The position numbers and the translations under genes are program-made. From VXRD01 sp965232265 (lineage in GTDB: Bacteria; Latescibacterota; UBA2968): DNA of 64,000 bases. The notes under the pieces were generated by a model. That model was given only the letters and a program-made list of their open reading frames with translations. It ran no database searches and had not been told where the DNA came from. Below, piece after piece: positions 23,757 to 31,889 of this stretch (position 1 is the stretch's first letter; every line of letters starts with the position of its first letter). The stretch lies in the NCBI GenBank assembly GCA_965232265.1, contig CBDDPH010000002.1, forward strand, positions 434,001 through 498,000. The letters are read 5' to 3'.

Positions 23757-26700
23757 CACGACAAAAAGGGCATTTTTGGAGGCGGTTTGTTCGCCGTTCA
23801 AATCGATTATCACGACTTCCAGCGCGTAGCGTCCCGGTTCGCGGTCGCCCAATTCCAGTTCTGTATAGACGGTTTCCAGGTTCATTGTTCCGACCTGCTC
23901 ATAGCCCAATAACACTTTTTCTCGTTTGCCGCCGAGCGTTCTCACCAGGCGAGATACGGCGCCGCCCACGCCTTTGCCTTTTGGCGCAATTGTGTATTCT
24001 ACCTGGTATTTGGTTTGACCAAATTCATCGCGTTTCAGATTGTAGATTTCGTAATAGACAAAGATGCTCTGTCCCTTGGGATAGGTGCGCGTGGGCATGG
24101 GGACGACGTGTAACTCGCCTTTGCGGAATTTGTCCTGGGGACCGCCTTCTGCAATGCGCCAGGCGAGTTCCAGGTCGCTCACTTTCATTGAGCGGATCGG
24201 ATATTTTTCCAATTCGATTATCTGGCGATACCGCCCCTGCCGCCCAGACAGACGGTCCTGTAGCTGTACTTCCAGCTTGTAATATCCCGGCGGGGCGTCC
24301 AAGCGCACGACGTCGGGGACAAACGCACCCTGTATGCCGGTTTGATCGCCCGCGTTGCGAAATCGCACATCGCCTGTGCGCCGATACACGTCTCCGGTCT
24401 GTTCGTTTAAGAGGGATACGGTTCGCTCCACGACCAGTTCGGTGGTGTTGTTTTCGGCAAAATACCGTCCCAGCGTGCGCGGGATCCCGGTATAGACTTC
24501 CAGCGCGCTCGCGTCATTGCGGGGACTCTGAAAATCCGCGAGGTCATAATAAAATTCCAGGGGGCGGGTGTTTTCTGGCGTGGCGTAATAATCCGGTGTT
24601 ACCCGAGCGGCAAATTCGGCTACCCTTCGGGGATTGTACCTGTTGAGCAGGGCCAGTGTGCGGATGGGGATATTGGGATCCAGAGGCGCGGGCGCGTAGT
24701 CGAAATTGCCATTCATTGCTTCGTCGGTGAAGGTTATTTCAATGCCGCCGTTCACATCGGTATAGACCCAGGTCTCCCACCGCACCATAGAGGCGTCTTC
24801 TGGGACGGAGACCGCGTTGAAATCCGGCTGGAGATCGAAAAATTCACTGCCCATATTTCCGGCATTGACGACTGTATTTGCCAGCCGTTCAAAAGTGCTG
24901 ATGTCCTCTCCGGTCTGGTCATCGCCTGTTGCCTGTGCCGAACGCACGGTGCGCTGCTCTTCGTCTCCCGCCTCGAGCCCCTGCTGCTCCCGTTCCTGTG
25001 ACTGTTCAATAGCCTGTTGCATGGATGCGTCCTCAAGTCGCGCCCTGAGCGGGGTTGCGTCACTTAGTCTGGTTTGAAGTCCTCGTACGGGATATACCGG
25101 GCCAAAATAGGTCTGTTGCGCGGCTTCACCACCAAATAGCGTTTGTGCCACGCGCTCTTTTACACGTTGCACAGCGAGACTCTGATCCAAATTCAGCATG
25201 TTTGAGCGCGATCTGTAATCCGGTTCTCCGAATCGGATATAGACCTCGCCGCGCCGGTCAAAGGGCTTTTTCTTTTCTGAGAAATTTGTCAGGGCATACC
25301 ATACCCGTCTGTAATGCTCCAGTTTGCGTTCATTGATCGCGGTGATCAAATTTGGATCTTTGAGTGCCCAGAACTGTCGCAAAAATGAGGCACGCGCCGC
25401 TTCTGTGCCGAGGCTGTTGTATTCTTCCAGTTCTTCGGCGGATGCGAGGAATTGGATGTCTTCGTATAGTGCGCGGTGTTGCGGATTGAGATGCGCCACA
25501 TAGCGGGAAAAATAGGTCTGCGCCCAGTTCGGGCGCTTCAGCTCGAGACACGCCTGCGCCAAGATGGGCAGGGATGTTATTTCTTCGGGGTACTGGCGGA
25601 TGTGGTTTTCCAGTAATTTGACAATGCGGTCAAAGTTTTTGCTTCGCAAATAGGCTTTCGAAAGCAGTTCTCTGCCTTCCGGGTCTTCGGGCGCGAGTGT
25701 TATGTAGCGGGCATAGGCCATAGCCGCCTGTTCATGGTCTTCTTCCTGCTCTTCCCACCATTTGCCCAGCAGTTTGTAGGTCGGCGCGTAGGTCGGATCC
25801 ATTGCGATGACGTGGTCGAGGTCGCGTTTGGTGTCGTATTCTTTGAGCTTATATCGCGTCTGTCCCATGTTGAAACGGGCATCGCGGTGGATATTGTATA
25901 GCTGCGATAGCCGTTCATCTGGGGGCCATTGCAAGGCTCTTCTGAAATAGCGGATGGCATTGTACAGGCCTTTGGGGCGATTTTGAAAGACGAGTCCCAG
26001 TCCGTTGTACGCTTCGGATAGACGGTGGTTGAGGTCAATGGCGCGTTCAAAAGCGTTTCGCGCACGGTCGTAATCCTCTACTTCTAAATAGGCATAGCCG
26101 AGGAGGCAATGGCCCAGTTCCAGTTCGGGTGCCACATGGGTGAGTGCGGTTAGTATGGGTACGGCGAGGGTGTCGTTTTGCGATAGGAGGGTTTTGCCCA
26201 TTTTCAGGAGTGAATCTATCTGTGTTTGTCCAATGGGGCGGTCTTGCACGCGGTAGTTTTCGGCGTGTCGAATCAGTTCTACGAGGCGATTGGGGTAGAA
26301 ATAGCTGATAACAATAGCCTCACCCACAGCCGCATCGGGTCTGTAGAAATAGCTGATGGGCCGCGTGTTGTCCCGGTCTGCGGGGGCGCGAAACAGGCGG
26401 GCGATGGCCCTGGGATCGGCTCGGGATTCCGCAACAGCCCATTTTTGAAGCGCGGACAGTTGGTCGGGCATTTCCCCGCGGTGGTCGCGGCGATATGCGG
26501 TCAATAGTCTGGCGATTGCGGTGAGGTGGTCGCGGCAGACCCAGCGCGATCCGTTTTTTCGGATTTCTTGTGCGGCACTTTGAAATGTCTGCACATAGTC
26601 CTGCATGGGGGATTCGGACAGGCCGTTTTTCGCGGATTGCCTGGCCAGTATTTCAAAATGACGCGCTGCCTGTTTGTAATAATCAGCGGCTTGTTTGAAC

Positions 26701-27224
26701 TCCCAGCGCGAGAGACTCAGTTGCGCCAGACGCACGGCGTTGAAGCCCGATATGAGATCGGGCAAGGCGTTTTCTCCCAGGGCTGGCGCATCCGGTTTTA
26801 ATCCTTTTATCGCTTTCTCGGTGGTCCAGATAATAGATTCCATATCCGGATCATCTATCATGAGGATATCGCGTCCCGGCGATGTCAGTTCCCAGTATCG
26901 GGATGGGGCGAGGGAGATGGTGTGTCCCCTGTGCAAGATGTCGCCAGGTGCGGGCAATACCAGGGGGATGGATTGGAAAACGATGGTTCCGGTTTCTGTT
27001 CTGCCCAGTTGACCGGGTCGCCCGGGGAAAATACCGAGACACTGTTCCCGTTCCGCACCGTCGGTCCACACCTCTGTCAGTGCGATACCGCTCACCTCTC
27101 GAGAGTAGGTCCACACCTGACCGGTCGCGCCAGTGCGGAGGATTAAATCCTCCTGAGCGTCTGCAGTACTCCAGAGCGCGATAGCTATGAGCAATGCGTA
27201 TCTGACTGTTGGTGAAGTGAACAC
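23751..27224 (-). CDS. TPR protein with GWxTD domain, paralogue 1 (large)
   Basis: 1157 residues from the GTG at 27224, chosen because CAGGAG lies 7 bases upstream; an in-frame ATG at 27242 lies at the edge of a repeat. A signal peptide ends near STADAQ. An N-terminal region of about 330 residues is unassigned, then TPRs (about 345-600), then the GWxTD-type domain (LRQFWALKDPN, HYRRVWYALTNF, PFDRRGEVYIRFGEPDYRS). A Gln/Glu-rich insert (EQSQEREQQGLEAGDEEQR) and a beta-rich C-terminus follow, ending QTASKNALFVVQ. It shares order and motifs with paralogue 2. It heads the four-gene operon. Confidence 0.82.
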   Translation of the reverse strand: MFTSPTVRYALLIAIALWSTADAQEDLILRTGATGQVWTYSREVSGIALTEVWTDGAEREQCLGIFPGRPGQLGRTETGTIVFQSIPLVLPAPGDILHRGHTISLAPSRYWELTSPGRDILMIDDPDMESIIWTTEKAIKGLKPDAPALGENALPDLISGFNAVRLAQLSLSRWEFKQAADYYKQAARHFEILARQSAKNGLSESPMQDYVQTFQSAAQEIRKNGSRWVCRDHLTAIARLLTAYRRDHRGEMPDQLSALQKWAVAESRADPRAIARLFRAPADRDNTRPISYFYRPDAAVGEAIVISYFYPNRLVELIRHAENYRVQDRPIGQTQIDSLLKMGKTLLSQNDTLAVPILTALTHVAPELELGHCLLGYAYLEVEDYDRARNAFERAIDLNHRLSEAYNGLGLVFQNRPKGLYNAIRYFRRALQWPPDERLSQLYNIHRDARFNMGQTRYKLKEYDTKRDLDHVIAMDPTYAPTYKLLGKWWEEQEEDHEQAAMAYARYITLAPEDPEGRELLSKAYLRSKNFDRIVKLLENHIRQYPEEITSLPILAQACLELKRPNWAQTYFSRYVAHLNPQHRALYEDIQFLASAEELEEYNSLGTEAARASFLRQFWALKDPNLITAINERKLEHYRRVWYALTNFSEKKKPFDRRGEVYIRFGEPDYRSRSNMLNLDQSLAVQRVKERVAQTLFGGEAAQQTYFGPVYPVRGLQTRLSDATPLRARLEDASMQQAIEQSQEREQQGLEAGDEEQRTVRSAQATGDDQTGEDISTFERLANTVVNAGNMGSEFFDLQPDFNAVSVPEDASMVRWETWVYTDVNGGIEITFTDEAMNGNFDYAPAPLDPNIPIRTLALLNRYNPRRVAEFAARVTPDYYATPENTRPLEFYYDLADFQSPRNDASALEVYTGIPRTLGRYFAENNTTELVVERTVSLLNEQTGDVYRRTGDVRFRNAGDQTGIQGAFVPDVVRLDAPPGYYKLEVQLQDRLSGRQGRYRQIIELEKYPIRSMKVSDLELAWRIAEGGPQDKFRKGELHVVPMPTRTYPKGQSIFVYYEIYNLKRDEFGQTKYQVEYTIAPKGKGVGGAVSRLVRTLGGKREKVLLGYEQVGTMNLETVYTELELGDREPGRYALEVVIIDLNGEQTASKNALFVVQ

Positions 27225-27242
27225 GGTATTCTCCTGATGCAT

Positions 27243-27400
27243 CGTGACCCCTCCCCCGGCCCCTCCCAGATGCGGGGAGGGGAGACCTGGTTGCCCCCTT
27301 CCTCATAGGCACAGGCGAAGCCTACAACGAAGCGGTAGGTGTACAACTGGCCGCCAGGCCAGTTCACCGAGTAACGGAGTTAGGGGGGTAGGTCCCGTTT
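27243..27400. repeat. Intergenic region with GC-rich hairpin elements
   Basis: The 158 bases contain CCCCTCCC (27260-27267) paired with GGGAGGGG (27275-27282), then segments with short inverted repeats such as ACTGGCC-GCCA-GGCCAGT (27345-27362). No coding region is supported. It separates the methyltransferase/glycosyltransferase gene from the GWxTD operon. Confidence 0.55.
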
Positions 27401-28819
27401 TCAATGCAGTTTGCGAAACGCAGTCCAGCATACGCGCAATAGCAAAAAGCCGTGCCGAAAGCGGTGGATCTGTGTGCTTCCGTACACCCGATCCCGATAG
27501 CGCACGGGAACTTCTACGATTTTGCGAACGAGTTTGGACGCGCCGAGGAGGAGGTCGAAGTCGCCAAAGGGATCGAAATCGCATACATCGCCACGCGCTC
27601 GGGCCAATTTTTTGTAGTCCGAGGCAAACAGGACTTTGGTACCGCACAGGGTATCTACAATGCGTTGCCCCAACAGGCAGCTCAATACCCAGCCGAAAAA
27701 CCGATTGCCCAGAAGGTTCAGGAATCGCATGGCCTGTTGTTCCATGGGATACACGAGGCGAGACCCAACGGCGAGGTCGGCGCGGCCTGATATCAGGGCG
27801 TCGAAGAATTTGGGCAAGTCCTCTGGCGCCACGGTCAGATCGCCGTCCAAGATCATCAATATGTCGCCTCTGGCTGCGGCGAATCCCTGCCGTACAGCGT
27901 CTCCTTTGCCCGTTCCGGTTTGCCGAATTAGACGGATGTCTGTTCCGCTATACACGTCCAGGCATCGCTCGACTTCTTTGGCGGTGCCATCCGTCGAGTT
28001 TCCCACCACAAAGATCAATTCTGTATGTGCGCCCATCACAGGTGTGCGTGCTATTGCCGCTTCTACTGTGCCGCGCTCGTTTTTGCAGGGGATAATGACC
28101 GAGCAAGTGACTGCGGATGCTTCCCGTGCGGGAAAGACGGGACGCGCGACAAGTGTTTGTATGAGACACAGGCGTCTCAGTCCTGGCACTCTCGCCAAGA
28201 AGCGATTTGCAAACGATGCGAGAAGGGGTACACGACGGGGCAAAAACAGGCGGCTTTCTCGTCGTATTTCTTCAAAGTTTGATAGATAAAGTAAATTCTG
28301 AATATCCCGGTGTGTCAACCAGTTTTGCACGGGTTCGGGCATTTTTAAGCGAAATATTTCCGCGGTTTTTAGCAGGGGTTTCCACAGGGGATTGTAGTGT
28401 GTAATCAGGACGCGGGAGCCGGGGAGTACGACTTTCCACAGTTCGCTGAATACGCGCTGGATGTCCGGCAAAAAACCCAGCAGGTCCGATAAGATGATCC
28501 ACTCGAATCGCTCCCCTTCGGGTAAATTCTCCGCGCGTCCCACGCGAAATCTTAGGTCGGGATATTTTTTGCGCGCGCGTTTTATCATTGCTTCGCTGAA
28601 GTCAATGCCGAGTCCCCGCCCCGGTTTCAGGCCCGCGAGCAGGTCGCCGGTGCCGCATCCTATGACCAGGACGGACGATCCTTCGGGTATCGCGCAACGG
28701 CAAAATCGCAAGACTTCTTCGTGATAGGTGCGGTTGCGCCTGCGCCAACGGTCCCGGTTTTCGGCGGCTTCGTCAAAAAATTTCCGAATGACTCGGCTAT
28801 CTGGAAGGGGCGTTTTCAT
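27401..28819 (-). CDS. Methyltransferase-glycosyltransferase (GT2) fusion
   Basis: 472 residues in two enzyme domains. The N-terminal class I SAM methyltransferase (about 1-200) has VLVIGCGTGDLLAGL and LGIDFSEAMIKRARKKYPDLRF. The C-terminal GT2 domain (about 235-472) starts CSVIIPCKNERGTVEAAI, carries the metal-binding ILDGDLTVAPEDL (DxD-like) and LCGTKVLF, and resembles dolichol-phosphate-mannose-synthase-type enzymes. This points to polyprenyl-linked sugar transfer coupled to methylation. No Shine-Dalgarno is seen; the 15-base gap before the ATG is heptamer repeat. The TMTC-like gene lies immediately upstream. Confidence 0.87.
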   Translation of the reverse strand: MKTPLPDSRVIRKFFDEAAENRDRWRRRNRTYHEEVLRFCRCAIPEGSSVLVIGCGTGDLLAGLKPGRGLGIDFSEAMIKRARKKYPDLRFRVGRAENLPEGERFEWIILSDLLGFLPDIQRVFSELWKVVLPGSRVLITHYNPLWKPLLKTAEIFRLKMPEPVQNWLTHRDIQNLLYLSNFEEIRRESRLFLPRRVPLLASFANRFLARVPGLRRLCLIQTLVARPVFPAREASAVTCSVIIPCKNERGTVEAAIARTPVMGAHTELIFVVGNSTDGTAKEVERCLDVYSGTDIRLIRQTGTGKGDAVRQGFAAARGDILMILDGDLTVAPEDLPKFFDALISGRADLAVGSRLVYPMEQQAMRFLNLLGNRFFGWVLSCLLGQRIVDTLCGTKVLFASDYKKLARARGDVCDFDPFGDFDLLLGASKLVRKIVEVPVRYRDRVYGSTQIHRFRHGFLLLRVCWTAFRKLH

Positions 28820-28858
28820 GTTAGTGGATAGTGGTTAGTGGTTAGTGGTTGATGGTTG
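28820..28858. repeat. Heptanucleotide tandem repeat across a gene junction
   Basis: On the minus strand five imperfect 7-base units, ATCAACC, ACTAACC, ACTAACC, ACTATCC and ACTAAC(A), run from inside the last codons of the TMTC-like gene, over its stop, to the ATG of the fusion gene. A change of one unit would alter the C-terminal frame and the spacing to the next start. Confidence 0.8.
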
Positions 28859-30691
28859 CTTTTTCCTGAGTTTTTCCAATTCACGCTGCGCCAGTTGCGC
28901 CGCCTGTGGGTCTCCTCGCCAGAGTTCTATAAAGCGCGTGTACGCCTGTATGGCTGCGGTTTTTTCGCCGTTGTCCCGATGGGCTTTTCCCAGGTTAAAA
29001 TACGCTTCAGCCCAATTTGGGCGCAGTGCTATGGCGCGGGTATAAGCTGTCGTTGCTTGGCCGGGACGGCCCAATTTTTCGCGGATTACGCCCAGGTTGT
29101 AGAAGATTTCTGCGTTGGTTGGGTCGAGAATAGCCGCTCGTTCAAAGGCAGAATGCGCGTCGGTTATTTGTCCGGCCTGCATTGCCGCCAGTCCTTTGTT
29201 CATGTAGGCTTCGATGTAATCCGGTTCTATTTCTACTGCTTTTTGATATGCGTCTGTGGCGTGCTTAAAACGGGCTGTTGCGGCGTAGAGATTTCCCAAG
29301 TTGTTATAGGTGAGGGCACTTTCTCGCACTGATAGGGCATTTTTATAAGCTGTTTCGGCATCGGATATCCTGCCGCGTTCAGATAGGGCGTCGCCCAGGG
29401 CGTGTTGCATTTTCGCGCTTTCGGGATACGCTGTTACGGCACTTTGGTAGAGTGTTAAGTCGTCTCGCCAGTCCGCATTTCGGATCATGGTTCGGGTGCT
29501 ATAGGCCAGGATGATGAGGATGGCAAGGGCGGTTGCGACCGTTTTGCGGTGTTTTTCAAGGTGTTCAAATCCCAGGCCACACAGCGTGAATACACCGAGA
29601 ACCGGGATGTATAAAAATCGCTCCTGAAAAATGGCGTTGATCAGGACGAGTGTTTGCGATACGGCTGAATAGGGTATAAAGAATAATGACAGAGCAAAAA
29701 ATACGCAGGCCCAGCGCTTGTAAAAAGCACCTGCCCATAACAAGAGACTCGCGATGCCGAGGATTATGCCCGCGATTGCTTCGGGCGTGAGTATAGAGGT
29801 GATGACGGGTATGGCGTTATAGGAGTAATCTACGGATAATTTGATCGAAAACAAAATGAGAACGCAATATTTCCAAAAGAGTCCGGCGGCAGTCAAGAGT
29901 CTGTGGTCGAGGGGTTGGTCTATAAGTGGGTTGTTGAGCGCGAGTATATTTTCGGCTGAGAATCCCAGGTTCGCAGCGACTTTTCGCATGATTAGATAGA
30001 GGACAAAAACCCCGATGAAGCCAGCCCAGCGCACACTGCGTTGCCACAGGAAATTGCGTGTCCCATCGCGGGACATAGCAAAGGTCAGATCGACGGCGAT
30101 GATCAGTCCCAGTACGGTTATCGCGCTTTCTTTGGAGAGCAAGGCGAAAAAGAATCCCGCGAGGGCCAACCCGTAATATTTTTCTCCGCTTCGGTTGTGC
30201 CACCTGATGTACAAAAGCAGGGCTGATAGGGAAAACAAGCCTGCCAATAGATCTGCACGCCCAAATGTGATGCCGGCCACGACTTCGGCATGGATGGGGT
30301 GTACGGCAAATAGCAATGCGGCCAGGATCGCGCCCCGGTTCAGACCCAACTTCAGGCAGAGCAGATAGGCGAGGAGGCTGTTGACCACGTGCAGGATCAC
30401 GTTGGTCAGGTGAAATCGGAACGGCCAAATCCCGCCCAGGCCATCCAGCATAAAAGACAGGATTGTGAGGGGGCGGTATTGCCCATTGACGTTAGCTTCT
30501 CCCTCGTATCCGGCCCAGTAATGCGTGGTGAAAATACCCCACACATCGGCTTCGCGAAGCAATCGGTTGCGTTCGATCAGAAAGTGATCGTCATAGACCA
30601 ATCCGTTGCCCAGGCTGTTTGCGAATACCAGAAAGGCCGCCAATCCCACCGCGACGAGAGGATAGGTTTTCCCGCGTTGATTTACAGGCAT
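28835..30691 (-). CDS. TMTC-like membrane glycosyltransferase with TPRs
   Basis: 618 residues. About ten hydrophobic helices fill the first 400 residues; the first loop has GLVYDDHFLIERN and later NGQYRPLTILSFML, the acidic/aromatic pattern of GT-C/TMTC-type O-mannosyltransferases. After the last helix (TVATALAILIILAYS) come about six TPRs (for example AEAYFNLGKAHRDNGEKTAAIQAYTRFIEL). The ending QPSTTNH is encoded by heptamer repeats. With the adjacent polyprenyl-phosphate-type GT2 it could form a donor-synthesis and transfer pair for protein glycosylation (inference). Confidence 0.75.
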   Translation of the reverse strand: MPVNQRGKTYPLVAVGLAAFLVFANSLGNGLVYDDHFLIERNRLLREADVWGIFTTHYWAGYEGEANVNGQYRPLTILSFMLDGLGGIWPFRFHLTNVILHVVNSLLAYLLCLKLGLNRGAILAALLFAVHPIHAEVVAGITFGRADLLAGLFSLSALLLYIRWHNRSGEKYYGLALAGFFFALLSKESAITVLGLIIAVDLTFAMSRDGTRNFLWQRSVRWAGFIGVFVLYLIMRKVAANLGFSAENILALNNPLIDQPLDHRLLTAAGLFWKYCVLILFSIKLSVDYSYNAIPVITSILTPEAIAGIILGIASLLLWAGAFYKRWACVFFALSLFFIPYSAVSQTLVLINAIFQERFLYIPVLGVFTLCGLGFEHLEKHRKTVATALAILIILAYSTRTMIRNADWRDDLTLYQSAVTAYPESAKMQHALGDALSERGRISDAETAYKNALSVRESALTYNNLGNLYAATARFKHATDAYQKAVEIEPDYIEAYMNKGLAAMQAGQITDAHSAFERAAILDPTNAEIFYNLGVIREKLGRPGQATTAYTRAIALRPNWAEAYFNLGKAHRDNGEKTAAIQAYTRFIELWRGDPQAAQLAQRELEKLRKKQPSTTNH

Positions 30692-30792
30692 TTTTTATCC
30701 AGGAAGGACACGAAGGACAAAAAAATAGAAATGCTACGACATACATAGACGCGCCAGTGCTTTTTGTCATTTACTTTGGTACAGAATACAAA

Positions 30793-30827
30793 GGGCGATT
30801 GCCAGGGTGCAACCCCGGCAGTCGCCC
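30793..30827 (-). terminator. Terminator of the outer-membrane operon
   Basis: GGGCGATTGCC (30793-30803) and GGCAGTCGCCC (30817-30827) form an 11-bp stem with one G-T pair; on the minus strand it is followed by TTTGTATTCTGT. It lies 49 bases past the PorV-like gene and separates it from the TMTC-like gene. Confidence 0.7.
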
Positions 30828-30875
30828 AAAAAATGTACAAACTATGGTCATCGCAGAAACTGCGATAGCCGTTCC

Positions 30876-31871
30876 TTAGAACGTGCCACCTATCGATATG
30901 CGTAGCGGCGAGTCGAACAGTGCCACGCCGTCGATATCCTTCAGCAGTGAGTAGGATATATCTATGGCGAAGGTACGCCCACCCAATGCCTGCTTGACGC
31001 CAGCGCCAAAGGCAAAGGACTCGAGGTCGTAATTCCACTTATAGCCCGCGCGCACAGCGACCATGTTTTGGACCCAGAGTTCGGCTCCAAAGTGATAGCG
31101 TTGCTCGAAGTCAACGGGGAATACGCTCTCGGCTGCCAGCGTCAAATAGGTCGGATCGCCTTTTTCGCCATAAACCTCGGCTGCCACGCCCATGTTGTAG
31201 GTCAGGGGCATGAGATACGAGAATGCCTCTTCCCTGGCTTTCTGATCTGGCCCGAAGTTCCTGAATGACATGGCTACGCGCAGGCTTCTAAACCCGGTGT
31301 AGAAATGACTGCCCAGGTCTATCGTAAATGAGCTGGTTCTTTGCGTGTAGAGCTTTTCCTGCACATAGTTGGCTTTGGCACTGAAAGAAAACTTATCCGT
31401 GAATTTTATGGCGTAGAGCAGGCCCACCGCCATGTAGTTCACATCGACAAACTGACCCGTTCCACTCGGCTGGAAGATGGTGGTTTCTTCGATGGGTTCA
31501 ACCTGCTGTGTAATCAGGCTGATACCCAGCACTTCGCCCCGAGACGAGTGGGTATTGAAGACAGCTGCCGCCGAATACAGTTCTGTACCTGCCAGCCACT
31601 TGGTGTAATTGGCCTGATAGGCGAACCTTTCCACGTGGGTTAGCCCCGCGCCGTTCCAGAAGATGGCGTTGATATCATCGGCAATTGCCGTGTATGAATC
31701 ACCCATCCCCACGGCACGCGCACCCTGTCCGATTTTCAAAAACTGCATGCCTGCGATGTTGACTTTCTTGACCCCTTTGATCGCGGTTACGCCTTCATAT
31801 TCAAGCCCCAGAGCGGGACTGGCGATCAGCAGGCTCAGGAACGCTGTAAGTATGAGATTTTTTCGTTTCAC
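30876..31871 (-). CDS. PorV/PorQ-family outer-membrane protein
   Basis: 331 residues with a signal peptide (MKRKNLILTAFLSLLIASPALG). The mature start has FLKIGQGARAVGMGDSYTAIADDINAIFWNGAGLTHV, the hallmark of the PorV/PorQ/UPF0164 family, followed by beta-barrel repeats and a C-terminal aromatic residue. In Bacteroidota PorV carries type IX secretion substrates to the surface. The GTG start is preceded by GGAGG at 8 bases. It is 18 bases from the upstream gene for a secreted protein with a sorting-like C-terminal domain, which supports a functional pair. Confidence 0.88.
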   Translation of the reverse strand: MKRKNLILTAFLSLLIASPALGLEYEGVTAIKGVKKVNIAGMQFLKIGQGARAVGMGDSYTAIADDINAIFWNGAGLTHVERFAYQANYTKWLAGTELYSAAAVFNTHSSRGEVLGISLITQQVEPIEETTIFQPSGTGQFVDVNYMAVGLLYAIKFTDKFSFSAKANYVQEKLYTQRTSSFTIDLGSHFYTGFRSLRVAMSFRNFGPDQKAREEAFSYLMPLTYNMGVAAEVYGEKGDPTYLTLAAESVFPVDFEQRYHFGAELWVQNMVAVRAGYKWNYDLESFAFGAGVKQALGGRTFAIDISYSLLKDIDGVALFDSPLRISIGGTF

Positions 31872-31889
31872 AATGAATACCTCCTTCGG

